The position numbers and the translations under genes were made by a program. From Exophiala sp. HKRS030 (lineage: Eukaryota > Ascomycota > Eurotiomycetes > Chaetothyriales > Herpotrichiellaceae), in NCBI GenBank assembly GCA_023897205.1, contig JAHWDD010000003.1, positions 3,723,665 to 3,787,664 of the forward strand: DNA of 64,000 nt. The letters run 5' to 3'. Position 1 is the stretch's first letter; each line of letters starts with the position of its first letter. Positions 1 to 11,900 of this stretch are shown in pieces. Under the pieces are notes generated by a model. That model saw only the letters and a program-made list of their open reading frames with translations. It searched no databases and was not told where the DNA came from.

Positions 1-169
1 AAGTACTCCACCGTATTTTCTGCGTGCGATGTTGATTTGATCCGATGACAAATTCTCCGCATGCGAACGACTTTCTGAGCTTCTGCATGTTGGGGTCATT
101 GATCAAATTATCAATTGCAAGCCAGTTGCAACACCATTTTCCTCTCGTGCATCACGCCGGGGTGTAAAA

Positions 170-1281
170 ATGTCAGGCTCTATACCCTCCATCAGCCAGG
201 CCGCTCGCCGCTTAGCGTTTTTATCGAACGCAAGCCGATCGAAAAGCACAACGACATCAATAACTTCACTACCACACTCGATCAGACCACTCTCCAAATC
301 TGGCGCATACTCGTCTCGGCCTCAACCTCTATCACGACAATGTCTGATGATGAGAACACGAAACTTTTCATCATCGAGTGCAAGGCTGAAGGCCGGGGAT
401 AAGCTGTACAGTCGCACAGGTGTACGTATGGCCGTTCGCGGTACGTCCCCCTTTGCATTCCCAATGTCTGACATAAGTCCATGCGCAAAAACAGCCTTTC
501 TCATTCAGATCAGCGGCTCTTTTCGTCGGTGTCGGCGCCGGTATGGTGTTTTATTTTCAATATGAAAAGGCGAGGTTAGAAAGGAAGAGGATCGTGGAAA
601 TGAGTAAAGGATATGGAAAGCCCAAGGTCGGCGGGCCGTTTCTTTTGAAAGACACCGAGGGGAACGAAGTGACGGAGAAGGATTTATTGGGGAAGTACTC
701 TCTGGTAAGTTCCATGATAAGCAGACCCTGGTGTCTTTCGGATGCTATGGAGGGGTTGACAGGCTCGCTGACTGATGGTCTTCTGTTTACAGATATACTT
801 TGGATTTAGTCATTGTCCAGATATTTGTCCAGACGAATTGGATAAAATGGGTGAGGCGATCGATATGATCCAAGAAAGAGCACCGAACACCCTCCAATCG
901 ATATTCATCTCGTGCGATCCCAACCGCGATACACCAGAAGTTCTGCGGGCATACCTCAAAGAATTCCATCCATCGATAAAAGGACTGGCAGGAACATGGC
1001 AGCAAACAAAGGACGTGTGCAAACAGTACCGGGTATACTTTTCGACACCACCAGAGCTGACGCCGGGAGAGGAAGATTATCTGGTTGATCACAGTATATA
1101 CTTTTACGTTATGGACCCTGAAGGAGATTTTGTCGAATGTATCGGCAGACAGGACACACCAGAGAGTGCAGCGGCCATTGTGTTACAGCATGTCCGTGAT
1201 TGGCAAAAGGAAGGAAAGCCCATCGACACGACACCTTTGCCGTATCTGGCAGAGAAGAATCTCGCCAAGGCGGGGGCATGA
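170..1281 (+). CDS. SCO1: Mitochondrial copper chaperone SCO1 (cytochrome c oxidase assembly)
   Basis: Three exons are inferred: 170-440, 514-704 and 793-1281, giving 316 aa. Introns are GTACGT...CAG (73 nt) and GTAAGT...CAG (88 nt). The N-terminus is rich in Ser/Arg and poor in acids, as expected for a mitochondrial presequence. One membrane helix follows near residues 91-106 (AALFVGVGAGMVFYF), then a thioredoxin-fold domain. The copper ligands of the family are visible: CPDIC (Cys162 and Cys166, after FGFSH) and a distal His254 in VDHSIYF. SCO1 is anchored in the inner membrane and passes copper to the CuA site of Cox2. The ATG at 170 is the first in frame and lies directly before the presequence. 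The length is typical of fungal SCO1 (about 300 aa). No defect is seen. Family assignment is secure; exon borders are by eye. Confidence 0.95.
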
Positions 1282-3038
1282 GGCGGGACCGAGGAGTGAG
1301 TGAAGGTACGGGAGCGTGTTATGAATGGCATGGTGACGGGGATAGGAAGAGCAACATCCAGGCAGACTTAAACCGGGGTTTGGATTGCAGATTAACTCCA
1401 CTTCTTCGACGTTGGTGATTGTATAGTATAGTATCGTATAGGGAGTAGTACTCTGTACATGGTACTCCTCAGCATCAGGTTCAGCTAATCCAATCATGTA
1501 CCACCACCAATAACGTGCACCAACATGAACGAAAAGAGCAAAGACACAAGCAACACACCCAGACACCTGCACACACAACATCTACAATGATGACTAGTGA
1601 TTAATGAGACAAACGATGTAGAGAAGAAAAACCCCCCCCCCGGCCGAAAACAAGAGCACGCCGTCGCCCAAGGTGCATAAAGGTGCCATCCAATCCGCAC
1701 GTTCCCCAGCCCCTTGAAATACATTGTCGAGCGATCAAGTTCTGCAAGGGGAAAGCGAAATTTCTACAACGGGAGATGCGACATGCAGGGGACATACTAG
1801 GGATCCGGAAAACACATAATTCTCCCCATCTGAGTGGGATCCAGGGATCTTTAAGGTGAGGCGGTGAGCAGTGGACGTGGCTCCAGTTGAGGTGCTCGAA
1901 TGCCATGTATTTTGTCGATTTTGGGGCCCTGGTTTTTGGCCAGCGAATTCTTTGACTTTTCTGGGGTTGGGCTCGTTCGTCAAGGGTGGAGGGGGGGGAT
2001 CCTCCTTGGGATGAGGATTGGGCGTGTGAGGGAGATCGGAGAATTTGCTGGGCCTGTTACAAAGAAGATAGAGGGACACGGAGAGGAAGAATGGCGAATT
2101 GGGATTTTTGGATGATGGGCAACTGAGATGGTGGGGTTAGGATTTGCTGTGTGTGTAGTAGGCACCTAGTAGGTGTGTGTCTGCGATTGTGTGGTTTTTG
2201 TGGTTTTGTGTGTGATTTGTGGTGTGCTTTTGTGTGGGTGGGTGTGTGTGTGTGTGCCTGCATTTCTGGTTGGCGCAATCTCAAAATGGTTGGTTGGCAG
2301 AACTCCCAGGCCCTATTACTCTACCACTAGGCTCTTCTTTATGTTTGATCTGGCGAATTGTGTAAGAGGAGGCGTTTGTTACACGCAGCAGATGCATGAA
2401 CACATGATTTCCATCCATCTTATTGTCTTCTGAGTTGTTCCTTTTGACGTGTTGAGTCTGGGTGAGGGTGTGGGCGTGTGGGAGTGTGGGGGAGCATGTC
2501 ACGGGGTTTGTCACGTGGATGTTTCTTCTTGGTGGATTCAGTGACACCTTTTAGGCTTGGAGAAGTGCTCTAGGCATGCCTAAAATGTGCCTAGGTGGAG
2601 CTCCAGGCGTGCCCAAGGCACCTAGAGATGCCCTTTAGGCCTTTCCGTTCGCCTAAAGGGAATCCCCTTACCCTCTTATCCCCTCACTCATGCTCGATGG
2701 ATTTCCTCGGATCGATGACGTAGCAAACCCTGGCTTAGTCAACAATCAAATCCCCCACATTCAACCTATCGTGCCTATCGAACTTCCTTTGTTGCTCGAG
2801 GCATTTTATCAATAACTTTTTTTTCCCGAATCAATCGTTCAGCCATGTGCCAGAACCTTTGACCGTTGAGGTAAAACGACTGGAAAAAGGTATTTGCCTT
2901 CTTTTCACAAAATTCATTCATGTCGCACTCGGGTTCCATCTAAATTTTCTCTTCTATTTCATTGCCAACCTTGGTAAGTTTGTATAAATTTGGGCATTCG
3001 AAACAGTGAGCACGATATCAGGGACGGCAACGACTATC
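1282..3038. other. Intergenic region SCO1 - MoaE-like gene
   Basis: No coding region is supported in these 1.76 kb. It holds the SCO1 3' flank, a C10 run at 1632-1641, a G/T-rich stretch near 2170-2260, and a block of inverted repeats built on TAGGC at 2571-2660 (listed separately). The last 300 bp are probably promoter and 5' UTR of the next gene. Open frames here are short and look random. Confidence 0.6.
2571..2660. repeat. Inverted-repeat block with 10-bp hairpin
   Basis: A 12-bp perfect palindrome TAGGCATGCCTA lies at 2571-2582. At 2631-2660, CCCTTTAGGC and GCCTAAAGGG form a perfect 10-bp stem around a 10-nt loop. Between them are CCTAGG and further AGGC-type words. It could be a 3' end structure, a protein-binding cluster or a remnant of a small inverted-repeat element. 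No terminal repeat or target-site duplication was recognised. Confidence 0.6.
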
Positions 3039-3626
3039 ATGACCGCAGAACCTTCCTCAACCTCGAAACCCGTTGCCAACGGGGGAGAACCAATCAAACC
3101 CACTGCTTCCAAGGTCTCCTCCCTCTTAGATCCCGCCAACTTTCCTCAAACCCTTGAGTCATCAACCATCTATATCTCTCTTGTCTACGATCCTCTCGAT
3201 ATTCCCGCCTACCTTCGGTTCACTCGCTCATCAACAAGTGGTGCGAATGTACTATTCCTCGGTACTACGCGTGACAACTTCGATTCTCGACCCGTGTCAC
3301 GACTCTCTTATCAAGCATATCCCTCTCTTGCACTAAAATCCCTCTTCGCCATTGCCGAGGATGTCCAAAAGAAACACGGACTCGAGAAGATTGCCATCGT
3401 GCATCGATTAGGTGAAGTCAAGGTTGAGGAAGAAAGTATCGCGGTATCGGTCAGCAGCCCACATCGAGGCGCCGGCTGGAAAGGTTCAGAGGAGATTCTC
3501 GAGAGAGTCAAGGCGAGGGCGGAGATTTGGAAAAAAGAATGGTTCTCTGATACTGGGGAAATGGAAGAGGGGGTTTGGAGGGCAAACAAGGACCGGGATG
3601 CAAAGGGACAGGTTGTGGAGAAATGA
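3039..3626 (+). CDS. cnxH: Molybdopterin synthase catalytic (large) subunit, MoaE/MOCS2B family
   Basis: Single exon, 195 aa. It transfers sulfur from the small subunit thiocarboxylate to precursor Z to make molybdopterin, the cofactor of nitrate reductase, xanthine dehydrogenase and sulfite oxidase. Family signatures are seen in order: LGTTRDNFDSRPV and LSYQAYPSLA (VGxVR...LxYEAY region, about residues 74-96), then IVHRLGEV, SSPHRGAGW, and VKARAEIWKKEW with two lysines seven residues apart (Lys158, Lys165), matching the catalytic Lys pair of MoaE. The ATG at 3039 is the first ATG in frame. The frame stays open to a GTG at 3006, which is not an expected eukaryotic start. About 40 N-terminal residues are low-complexity, which is normal in fungi. 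The symbol follows the Aspergillus name. Confidence 0.93.
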   Translation: MTAEPSSTSKPVANGGEPIKPTASKVSSLLDPANFPQTLESSTIYISLVYDPLDIPAYLRFTRSSTSGANVLFLGTTRDNFDSRPVSRLSYQAYPSLALKSLFAIAEDVQKKHGLEKIAIVHRLGEVKVEEESIAVSVSSPHRGAGWKGSEEILERVKARAEIWKKEWFSDTGEMEEGVWRANKDRDAKGQVVEK

Positions 3627-4217
3627 TATCAATGTTCAACTATTGTCCGTGGAGGTATGCCTGCAACTGAGGCGGTGGTAGCGGCAGTGGTGCTGGTGGC
3701 GCCTAAGCAATCACAACGATGACTATGACAATTTGGCCTGGATCTTGCTCCACGAGACAACCTGACGTGGTGCGCAGAACAATCTCAGATGGACATGAAA
3801 CAAGCCACTGGTGTCTTTCGGCGTTATTCCTCGTACATTCACAGCGGCTTGCAACGACTTCACATTGAGATAAGGATGCCGCATATGACCTCGATGTCAT
3901 CGATAGTCGAGACCATCATCCAACCTCCAAACGCCATTGTACCAGCCTACCACGCGCCACTATCGCCTCATATACCCCTATTCGCCTCGTTAATCAGGAC
4001 TTGTCAGATAACGTAAAGATCCATATCTTGCCATTACGCCGACGACGACTTTACGAACTCAATTCTCCAAACATATCGACATGCATGTTGGGTCAGATAC
4101 CAGTGTATATCCCGGTAGAGGCCAGCCATCGACATTATTGTTGAATGAACATCTCCCTTTAATCCTTGATACGGAGTATCACTATTCACCGATGCATGAT
4201 CGAGCAAGAAAGCCACC
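3627..4217. other. Intergenic region downstream of the MoaE-like gene
   Basis: This is the 3' flank of the MoaE-like gene. A copy of the recurrent intergenic word TACGGAGTA is at 4170-4178. Nothing else is recognised. Confidence 0.5.
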
Positions 4218-4733
4218 ATGATAAGAATCAACAAGAAAGAATCAACAAGGCTCAATCTGAGTCTCATCCCTGCACGTACAGTCACGCCACAAATTGCATT
4301 CTACAATCAGTACGAGGCAAGGACAAAACAACCCAGGACGCAGGCTACAACGCCATCCGCAACCCTTGTCCTTGATTCTTTCAGCACCACGCCTGTCTCA
4401 TCAACGATTGATCCAGTCGACACTTGGCACTCAACTCTTGGCGTCCATTCTCATTCCGCCCTTCGTCCACACGACCCCCGTCCTTACCTATCTATTTACC
4501 AACCACCCAGCCTTCCAACGACCTTCTTATCTCGAATGACCAAACTAGCAAAAAGTGCGGGGGAAGATCCAACAGCGTTCCGATCTATGCTCGGAAACTA
4601 CCGTAAAGCGCCAAGCAAAACCGCAACGACTATCATAGAAAACGAAAAAATTCGGTGGCTGGGGTTCACCTTTCATTTCTTTTTTTGGAACCACTGGAAC
4701 AAACTTAGGAAATTTACCTGCTCAGGTCTATGA
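4218..4733 (+). CDS. Doubtful open reading frame, 171 aa, unknown
   Basis: An intact frame of 171 codons starts at an ATG in very good context (GCCACCATGA). The predicted protein is Ser/Thr/Pro-rich, has no membrane helix and no motif I recognise. It ends in an odd aromatic stretch (FTFHFFFWNHWNK) that looks like translated T-rich non-coding DNA. Much of it may be the 3' flank of the MoaE-like gene. It is listed only because the frame is long for this region and the start context is strong. Confidence 0.18.
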   Translation: MIRINKKESTRLNLSLIPARTVTPQIAFYNQYEARTKQPRTQATTPSATLVLDSFSTTPVSSTIDPVDTWHSTLGVHSHSALRPHDPRPYLSIYQPPSLPTTFLSRMTKLAKSAGEDPTAFRSMLGNYRKAPSKTATTIIENEKIRWLGFTFHFFFWNHWNKLRKFTCSGL

Positions 4734-5114
4734 TCACGAGCCCGATCGACGGGGAAAGGGAAAGGGCTCGAGCGCAATCGCATTACCCCATTCCAGTTTG
4801 GCCGTTTGGCCGTTTGGCAGGTTTGCAGGTCTTGCAGTTTTGAGTTGGGTTTATACTTTTTAATCTTTCAATAATTCAAGGCTCGATCGATCAATGATAT
4901 AAAAATAAATTTTATCCAAATTACACGTATGATTCCTAATCCTTAGGTCCTTAGGTCCTTGGGCAACATAGCGAGAGTTTCTCGCATGCTGATGCTAATC
5001 CCTCTGTACATTCCAGAACCCAGATTAATAGATTAATAGAAACCGCCAGCGTGCGTTCAGAGCGTTGTAGAGTGCAGTTAGTAGTCATGATTGTCAAAAT
5101 TATAATTCTGTACC

Positions 5115-5134
5115 ATCTAGATCTAGATCTAGAG
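5115..5134. repeat. Hexanucleotide repeat (TCTAGA)n
   Basis: About three copies of the palindromic hexamer TCTAGA, followed by related AGCTAGA. It is the first element of a microsatellite cluster. Confidence 0.75.
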
Positions 5135-5180
5135 CTAGATATATTCTATTCACGTACTTCGTCCGCGCGAAGCGATGCGA

Positions 5181-5202
5181 CTGCAACTGCAACTGCAACT
5201 GC
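5181..5202. repeat. Hexanucleotide repeat (CTGCAA)n
   Basis: Nearly four copies of CTGCAA. It is followed by a degenerate run of TTGCGA/CTTGCGA words to about 5232. Confidence 0.8.
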
Positions 5203-5424
5203 ACCTTGCGACTTGCGATTTGCGAGTTGCAAGAATAGCAGAGTGACAACTGTCCCACACCCGAACATTGGCTTTTCGTATAGGCAAATCTATCTATCTA
5301 CCTACCTAGGTAGTAGGTACATAGTTAACACGAACGAGTCTAAAGCACGGGGAAGAATCGTCTAGGCTCTACTGCAGAATACACTGAAGAGAGACAGATA
5401 AGCGAAACGGGGGATTTGAATGAG

Positions 5425-5461
5425 GATGGGGATGGGAATGGGAATGGATATGGATATGGGC
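5425..5461. repeat. Degenerate hexanucleotide repeat (ATGGRD)n
   Basis: Six hexamers beginning with ATGG and alternating GG, GA and AT endings. A run of CTGGCTAT/CTGGCTGG words follows at about 5501-5548. Confidence 0.75.
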
Positions 5462-5811
5462 TTGTGGAAGGGTATGGGATGGGGGATGATAGACGAGGCT
5501 GGCTATCTATCTGGCTGGCTATCTGGCTGGCTGTCTGGTTGGCTAGCTCGCCAGCGCGGGATGACTTGATGACAATGTCAACGACCATGGCCCTAAGACT
5601 TCCGAGATCTGTGGTTCTACATACTGTACGGTTTACTTACTGTAGCTGCTCTTGTCATCTATCTATGTACATACATACGTACTCCGTATGTATTCCGTAG
5701 GTATCTAACATACCATGTATGTACGGAGTACCATGTAACCATGTAACCATGTATCATGTACCATATACCATATACCATATCCGGTGTACAGTGTACGGTG
5801 TCTATCGATAA

Positions 5812-5870
5812 GACAGTGTGGACAGTGTGGACAGTGTGGACAGTGTGGACAGTGTGGACAGTGTGGACAG
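5812..5870. repeat. Minisatellite, unit GACAGTGTG (9 bp), about 6.5 copies
   Basis: Perfect head-to-tail copies of a 9-bp unit. Because the unit is a multiple of three, the minus strand reads as a His-Thr-Val type repeat, but no gene carries it. The flank at 5729-5782 has a heptamer series of CCATGTA/CCATATA words. Confidence 0.92.
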
Positions 5871-5917
5871 TTGCCAGATGGTTTCTGCAATCGATAACGA
5901 AACGAGCCAAGAGCAGA

Positions 5918-5940
5918 CTAACTAACTAACTAACTAACTA
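5918..5940. repeat. Tetranucleotide repeat (ACTA)n / (CTAA)n
   Basis: About six perfect copies of the CTAA tetramer. Shorter copies recur elsewhere between genes, for example near 6250, 16365, 39390 and 63403. Confidence 0.85.
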
Positions 5941-8900
5941 GATCGATAGACTGTTTGTTCTTTTCCCGGGCATGTCACGATATGAACTCGGTTCTGGATC
6001 TGTGAATTCGATGACCCAACCTCTTGCGTCTCTCTGTCTCTGCGGTGCAGACCTGACTTGGGTCTTCGCCCACGCCTGCGCCCACGCCTACAAACGTCGA
6101 GGAGTCTGTGGGATGACCGGTGGGGAATTGAAGCCGATTCTTTGAGAAAAGTATAGTCTACTGAAATAAGTTAAGCCACGAACGGAGGTTTTTTCCTTCG
6201 AAGAACTGCAGAGGAAGAAATGGAGCTTCTTGACACTAGGTTGGAGAACTAACTAACTACTCCGTAGGTTTACGGGTTTCCTGTCGGTAAGTAGAGAGGA
6301 AGTGGGTAATTCAAGCCTCACTACGGAGTAGGAACATAGGTGTTGTAGGTTTAGAAGCTAGCTTTTCTTCTTCTTCTCGAACTCTCGATTATGGGACGAT
6401 GTCACTGGAGCACACCGACGGGGTTCTTTTTTTGATGCTTCCATTTCCCATTTTGCTAGGGTCTATGCGGTTTGTTCCATTGGATTTGATTTGATTGTTC
6501 ACTTCCACTTGGAAAATAACTCGTTATTACTTACGGAGTACATCGGTTGCCGCATTCGTGCCTGTAGTCTGGTCGTTAGAGGTCATGGTCCTTAGACTTT
6601 TGCCTGTTTATGGTTTGCTGTGGCGTTCATCTGCGCGATCAGGTACATGAATCATGACGGCATTAAGGACTTCCGCCTATCGGACGGTTGTGTGTATAAC
6701 GGACGGCAAGGAAAGAGGGGCACGAGGGGCAAAACGTTGTTCATTGATCATGGGCTCTGCAAAGTTCGGAAACTCGTCAGGTTGAGACAATCATTCATTC
6801 GGACAGTCAGTCAGTCAGTACGGAGGCTTGTGATGGCCTTGATGCGACCTGGTGCGCAACAATCGTGCAGATATTGCCAATAGTTAGTAGGAGGTTGGGT
6901 AGGAATATTGTCGCTGGCAAGGTAGAGCTATCTGTCAGGCCAAGATCACCTCGTATTCGATTTCACTAGTTAGTAAGTGTGCATACCTCGTCCGACGTTG
7001 TCAGGATATACCCGGGCGGAGAACCATAGGCGAGGCAGATAAGGCGATGAGAGCAAGGCAAGTAGCCATGCATGAAGCGACTCAACGGACTTGGCAGTGG
7101 ACGCTGGATAGCTACTGTAAGTACAGCTAAAGTCAGATAGCTGGTACTTCGCTGGTTTGCAAGGAGGACATGGATGATAGGACATGAATGATAGAAAAAT
7201 GAATCTTCATTAGGTTAGGGTTACGGAATGCCAAGACTGAATGTGAGAGGCTGGAGGGTGGAAGGTGGAAGGCCGTGTGTTTTGTGTGCATCATATGCAT
7301 GACTTGCATATGCAAAGTCGGAGGGATTGCAGGACATGACGGAATGTGTTGGTAGGGAGTCCTTGTCTGGTGGACTGATTGCCAACCAAGAGGAGAGCAT
7401 TGTGATTGGTATCTCTGACGACGGGATGTGATATTGAAGGCATAGTTGGACTGGCTATTCCCAAGGAATGAAGCTTCATCATGAGTTCGGGGTTGGACTA
7501 TACTCTACTAGAAGAAAGGAAAAAACATGATCCGATGTTCTGATGCTGGAATAGATCAAGGTCACGAGGAAGGAGTGGCTGAGTAATAGTTAGACTTAAG
7601 GTACAACACAATAACTACATAGGTAGGTACAGAGTACAGGTGAACATGGTGGTGCCACACGAGGCTGGTGAAATCTGACTCTCGGCGTGTCGGCATCTCT
7701 TTTAACTCTGATCTAGCGCAGTCTACGGACAACGGACAAGTGCAAAAGGGCACTAGTACCTTACTGACAGCTCTAACAATGCACTAGTAGCCTCTAGCGC
7801 GCCTTGATTGGCGGGGTAGAAACTCCCACAACCCCACAGTCACACTAACAGCATCTCATCCCCTTGGCGGGATTCTTTTTTTAGAAGATCGTCGGCCGTA
7901 CCTAAACTCAAGCCTGCAAGCGACGAGCGGCTGATGACAACGGCGTGCATATCATTCCTTCACGCCGATTTGTGTGGTTCAACACGCTGCTGATACTCTA
8001 AATAAGCAACCAAGTCCTGGCGAGTCATGCGTCAGGCTGCCATGCCTCAGAACTTATTGTCTGTACTCCGTACTTGTAAAACTAACTTTTGTGAAGATCC
8101 TCTCCGGTCTTGACCGTAGCTATTGTTACAATTCCGTGTCATCGTCATCATCATCATGATAATCAGTCCCGCGTATCATGAAGCTCTTGTTTCACCGTGA
8201 TTCCGTTGCTGCCTAATCGGTAACCACATCTTACAATAACCGACCCCAGAGTTATATTTGGCTCATTTTCATGTCGGGATACTGTACACACAACTGCACG
8301 AGGCGGTGGACCTAATGATCCGCGTCTGTGTAGCTCTCTCACGTGTTCGTGTTCGTGTCCTTGTCCTCCCAGCTTTCATGTCCTTCTGGTGACATAAGGC
8401 TATCATAACTTTCAGAGGTAGGTTCCTTATACGGAGTCCTACCTGCGTAGCACACCAGGCTGGAAAATGTCGTCAGTGGTGGTACTTGGCAAGACTCAAG
8501 GCTATCCACCTCCCTCCCCACCTGGTGCCGACAAATCCGACACAATTACACAAGTGACAAAGCATACAAGGCGACAGATTCGAAACGCCGCTGGAGCCTG
8601 TCCATGACTCGATGACTCTGCTCTTTCTCTCGAGTTCCACAAAATCATGTCTTCCTTCCGTCACGGATATTGTGGGCTACTTACTCGGCTACCAGAAACT
8701 TGGAAGTCCAAGGGTTTGGTAACTCAGATGTCCCATGACAGGTTTGATTCTTTCAACGTTGCGAGGGCTTTTGCTTGGGAAAAGCTTCGCATTCAGCCAG
8801 CAGGTCTGGGATACCATGAATCATCGAGTGTAGGACAAGTGAACCCCATTTTCCAATCAGGACTTGTAAGCGAGACACGATAAATGGGATAAGGGATATC

Positions 8901-11900
8901 TCCGATGTGACCAGAACGAGTGAAAGCTGATGTTGATCCTCACGCGAGCATTTTAGCTCACGGTCTAGCTTTACCGGTTTGCTGGAGCTCTAGTGACTCG
9001 GTAGTGTCTGGAACCTCCAGACTCCGTTATCAAGGTTACAGAGATCCCGACCTGTGGCTTGTTAAAGAAAAAGAAAAAGAAAGGATCTGAGCCTTGTGGG
9101 ACAGAAGGATCGACGGGCAATTAGCAACCGATACTAACCAGGAATTTGAGCCGCATAAGGGCAAAATGCATCTACGGAGTCAGCATTTTGGTTGAGATAA
9201 TCTTACTAGTAGAGACTTGGTCGTGTTTCGGGACAGCTCAAGGACCAAACAAGGCAACTTTCCCTCGCAGTTCAGAGACCCCAGGTCCCAACATCTAGGC
9301 ACAATTTCCTGACACAGGCAAAATATTGATGATGTGCAGATGTGCAGTGCAAAGATGCGCGGGTCAGGGGTTTGCCAAGCCCCATGGAAATTAAGGTCAG
9401 CATCGGTGGATATTTGACCATGTGGATGGATGACTTGGGCAAGCCAACGTGGCCAGCTTGCGTGGTACAGAGTAAGTATACTGTGGGTGCACCCAAGAAC
9501 TCGGCCGTCTTTGACTGAAATTTTTGCACACTCGTTTTGTTTGTTGATTGTTGTGAGAGGTTTTGACGACAACTCGGGCCACGGAAGAGCTTTCTTGCAA
9601 AAGTATGGGAGTAGGTGTGTGCCCATTTAGCTGTTAACCTGTATAATAGCCACGCACTCGATTGGCTCGATAATAATCATGTGTTTTTGTGATGCTCTGA
9701 TTCTGGAAAGTGACGCTGTCAATCCCCAGAGCTTGTTTATTGAACCAACGAGAAGAGGAGAGGATGTAGCAGGCACCTACAGGCAACTTGGAAGGGAGAT
9801 GGAGGTGGAGATGGAGGATTTCGACTTGGAGCACAAGTGAGGAAAATCAACCAATCAACAGACGACAATCTGACGCAAGGCGTTGGCCGACCGCAGAGTC
9901 GGACGATTCAGTCCGTGGTCAAGGCCAGGATAGCCCCTGTAGGTGCCCTGGATCGCCCCTGGACGCCTGAGCACGCCCCCTGCAAGCCTTGACTCGGGAA
10001 GCCAGGATGGACTCGATGGAAATTGCGGTGCAAGCTGGACGACTCCACTAGCATCTCCCTTTGCAGCACTAGTTTGGCACGCTACGGACTCGATTTAGAA
10101 ACAATGTCATTGAATCGACACAAACCCTGTTCAAAGCACAAGACCATCGACCAACCCATTTCCCACGCTATCAACCATGAGATTGCACTTTGTTTGAAGC
10201 ACTTACCAATCGATACCAATAATACAAGCCTGGTACCCTGGTAGATTAGGTCTTGGGTTGGTATTCAAGGGAATCCACGGGATAGAGAGGACTTGTCCAT
10301 GGAATACACGGATGGAATTCATAGGCACATCATGCGACTCGACCTCAGCGTGTATATGTGTTTGTGTGTGTGTAAGTGCGCACATTATGCGAAGGTGAAG
10401 CTGATGCATCGAATGTTTTGGTGATACTAGAAACATGCGTCATGCTCGAAATAGATTCATCCTCTGAGGCGGAAATCGTCGTGTGCCTGGAAGTTCGTGT
10501 CAGGTGGCGGGAGATATTTCGAGGTACTACTAAGTACATAGTCCAAGGCACCTTAACCTAAGCCACATCTTGACCAATAGTGCTTCTCTGAGTTGTTCAC
10601 TATTCCGCCTAGCATCTGCTAGTGCATCTTGATAGGTAGCAGTAGCACTCTTGGGACCACTGACACCACTGGAACTCTGAATGTCTCTTTCCCCTTCGGG
10701 TAGACTCTACACCGTAGTACTCGGCAGGTACTCGGTACTGACGGATTCTCGGTACAGATCATGACGCTCAGGTACGGCATAGAGTTTTGGAGCTTCATGT
10801 TCCTTGCCCCAGAGGAGGTTACTTGGAAACGTGAATCAAAGTGCGGGCTACGTTACAGATTCAGATTCGACGCTTGAAGCTTTCTAACCTAGTCGACCAG
10901 CCTCCTCTTCCCATGTCTCCTTTCGTCGAAATCGACATCGATATCGACATCGACATGCTTGTTTTCCTCCCGCATTGCGACACATGTGAATCAAACAAGT
11001 GACGAAGCCAACATGTGTTGTGATCATTTCGCTGCGCAATAGCCAGGTCAAGTGCCATGCTATGGTAATATTGTGATCCATTTTAAATTTTAGGTGTATC
11101 AACTTAAGATCCGAGCACCGATCTTGGGGGGCACGGAGTCCGACAGTGCTAGGCGTGGCTAGGCTATTAGGCTTCTCGGCTCCTAATTACTGGCCACCGA
11201 GACACCCAGAGGGACCCGAGGGAAGCCCAACGGGGCAGTGGTCCAAGCAAAGCCTCTTTCCCTCTTTCCCTCACTTCTAAGTTATTACACGATGCGCTAT
11301 CTCCGGTAACATCTACTAGTACCAAACAGCAAGACACTAATCCTTAACCAGGGCTAGTCTACACCAAGTGTCCCCCGCCCCCCCTAAGGCCCGCCATCGT
11401 CAAGGCTCAGCCCAAGGTCGCCGACTCTTAGCTTACCCAGTCGTCCAAGGTTGTCCGCTTATCCACTGTCCACAGCCGCAGCCCGTAGCCCGTAGCCTGT
11501 AGCCCGTCGTCCGCAGTCCGGTGCCCGCAGCTCGTAACTGTAACTAACTGGGAGGAGAGACTAGCCCAAGAGCCAGGCACCTAGTTAGTAGGCAAGTCCT
11601 TTGTACAGTAGCCTGGGGCTTGGAGCCTGTAGGCTGTAACCTGTAACCTGTATTGTAACCTGCAGCCTGAGGCTAATGAGGCCACCTCGTAGCTTGGATA
11701 TTGTGTTGTGTTGGACATGCTGTAATCGGTGTACGGAGTACTCATCCTGTATCTACTCCGTACTGTATGTACCCTCTAGCTTTGGGTGTGTCGCTGGGGG
11801 TCCAAGGGGTCTGGGACGGGGTCGGCCACTCGCCCAACTCGTGTCCTCTGTGGTTCCTTCCTCTTGGGATGATCCTCCGTCGCTCTTTCCCGTCCTGCCC

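Noticed and set aside
2974..3006. Possible 5' UTR intron (GTAAGT...CAG) before the MoaE-like gene
   Set aside because: Only 33 nt long, too short for a fungal spliceosomal intron.
5812..5870. CRISPR-like array
   Set aside because: A 9-bp head-to-tail minisatellite without spacers; also a eukaryotic genome. The same applies to the 40076-40175 array.
9180..9626. 148-aa frame on the minus strand in the first desert
   Set aside because: No start ATG context, no motif, no intron-like extension; composition looks random.
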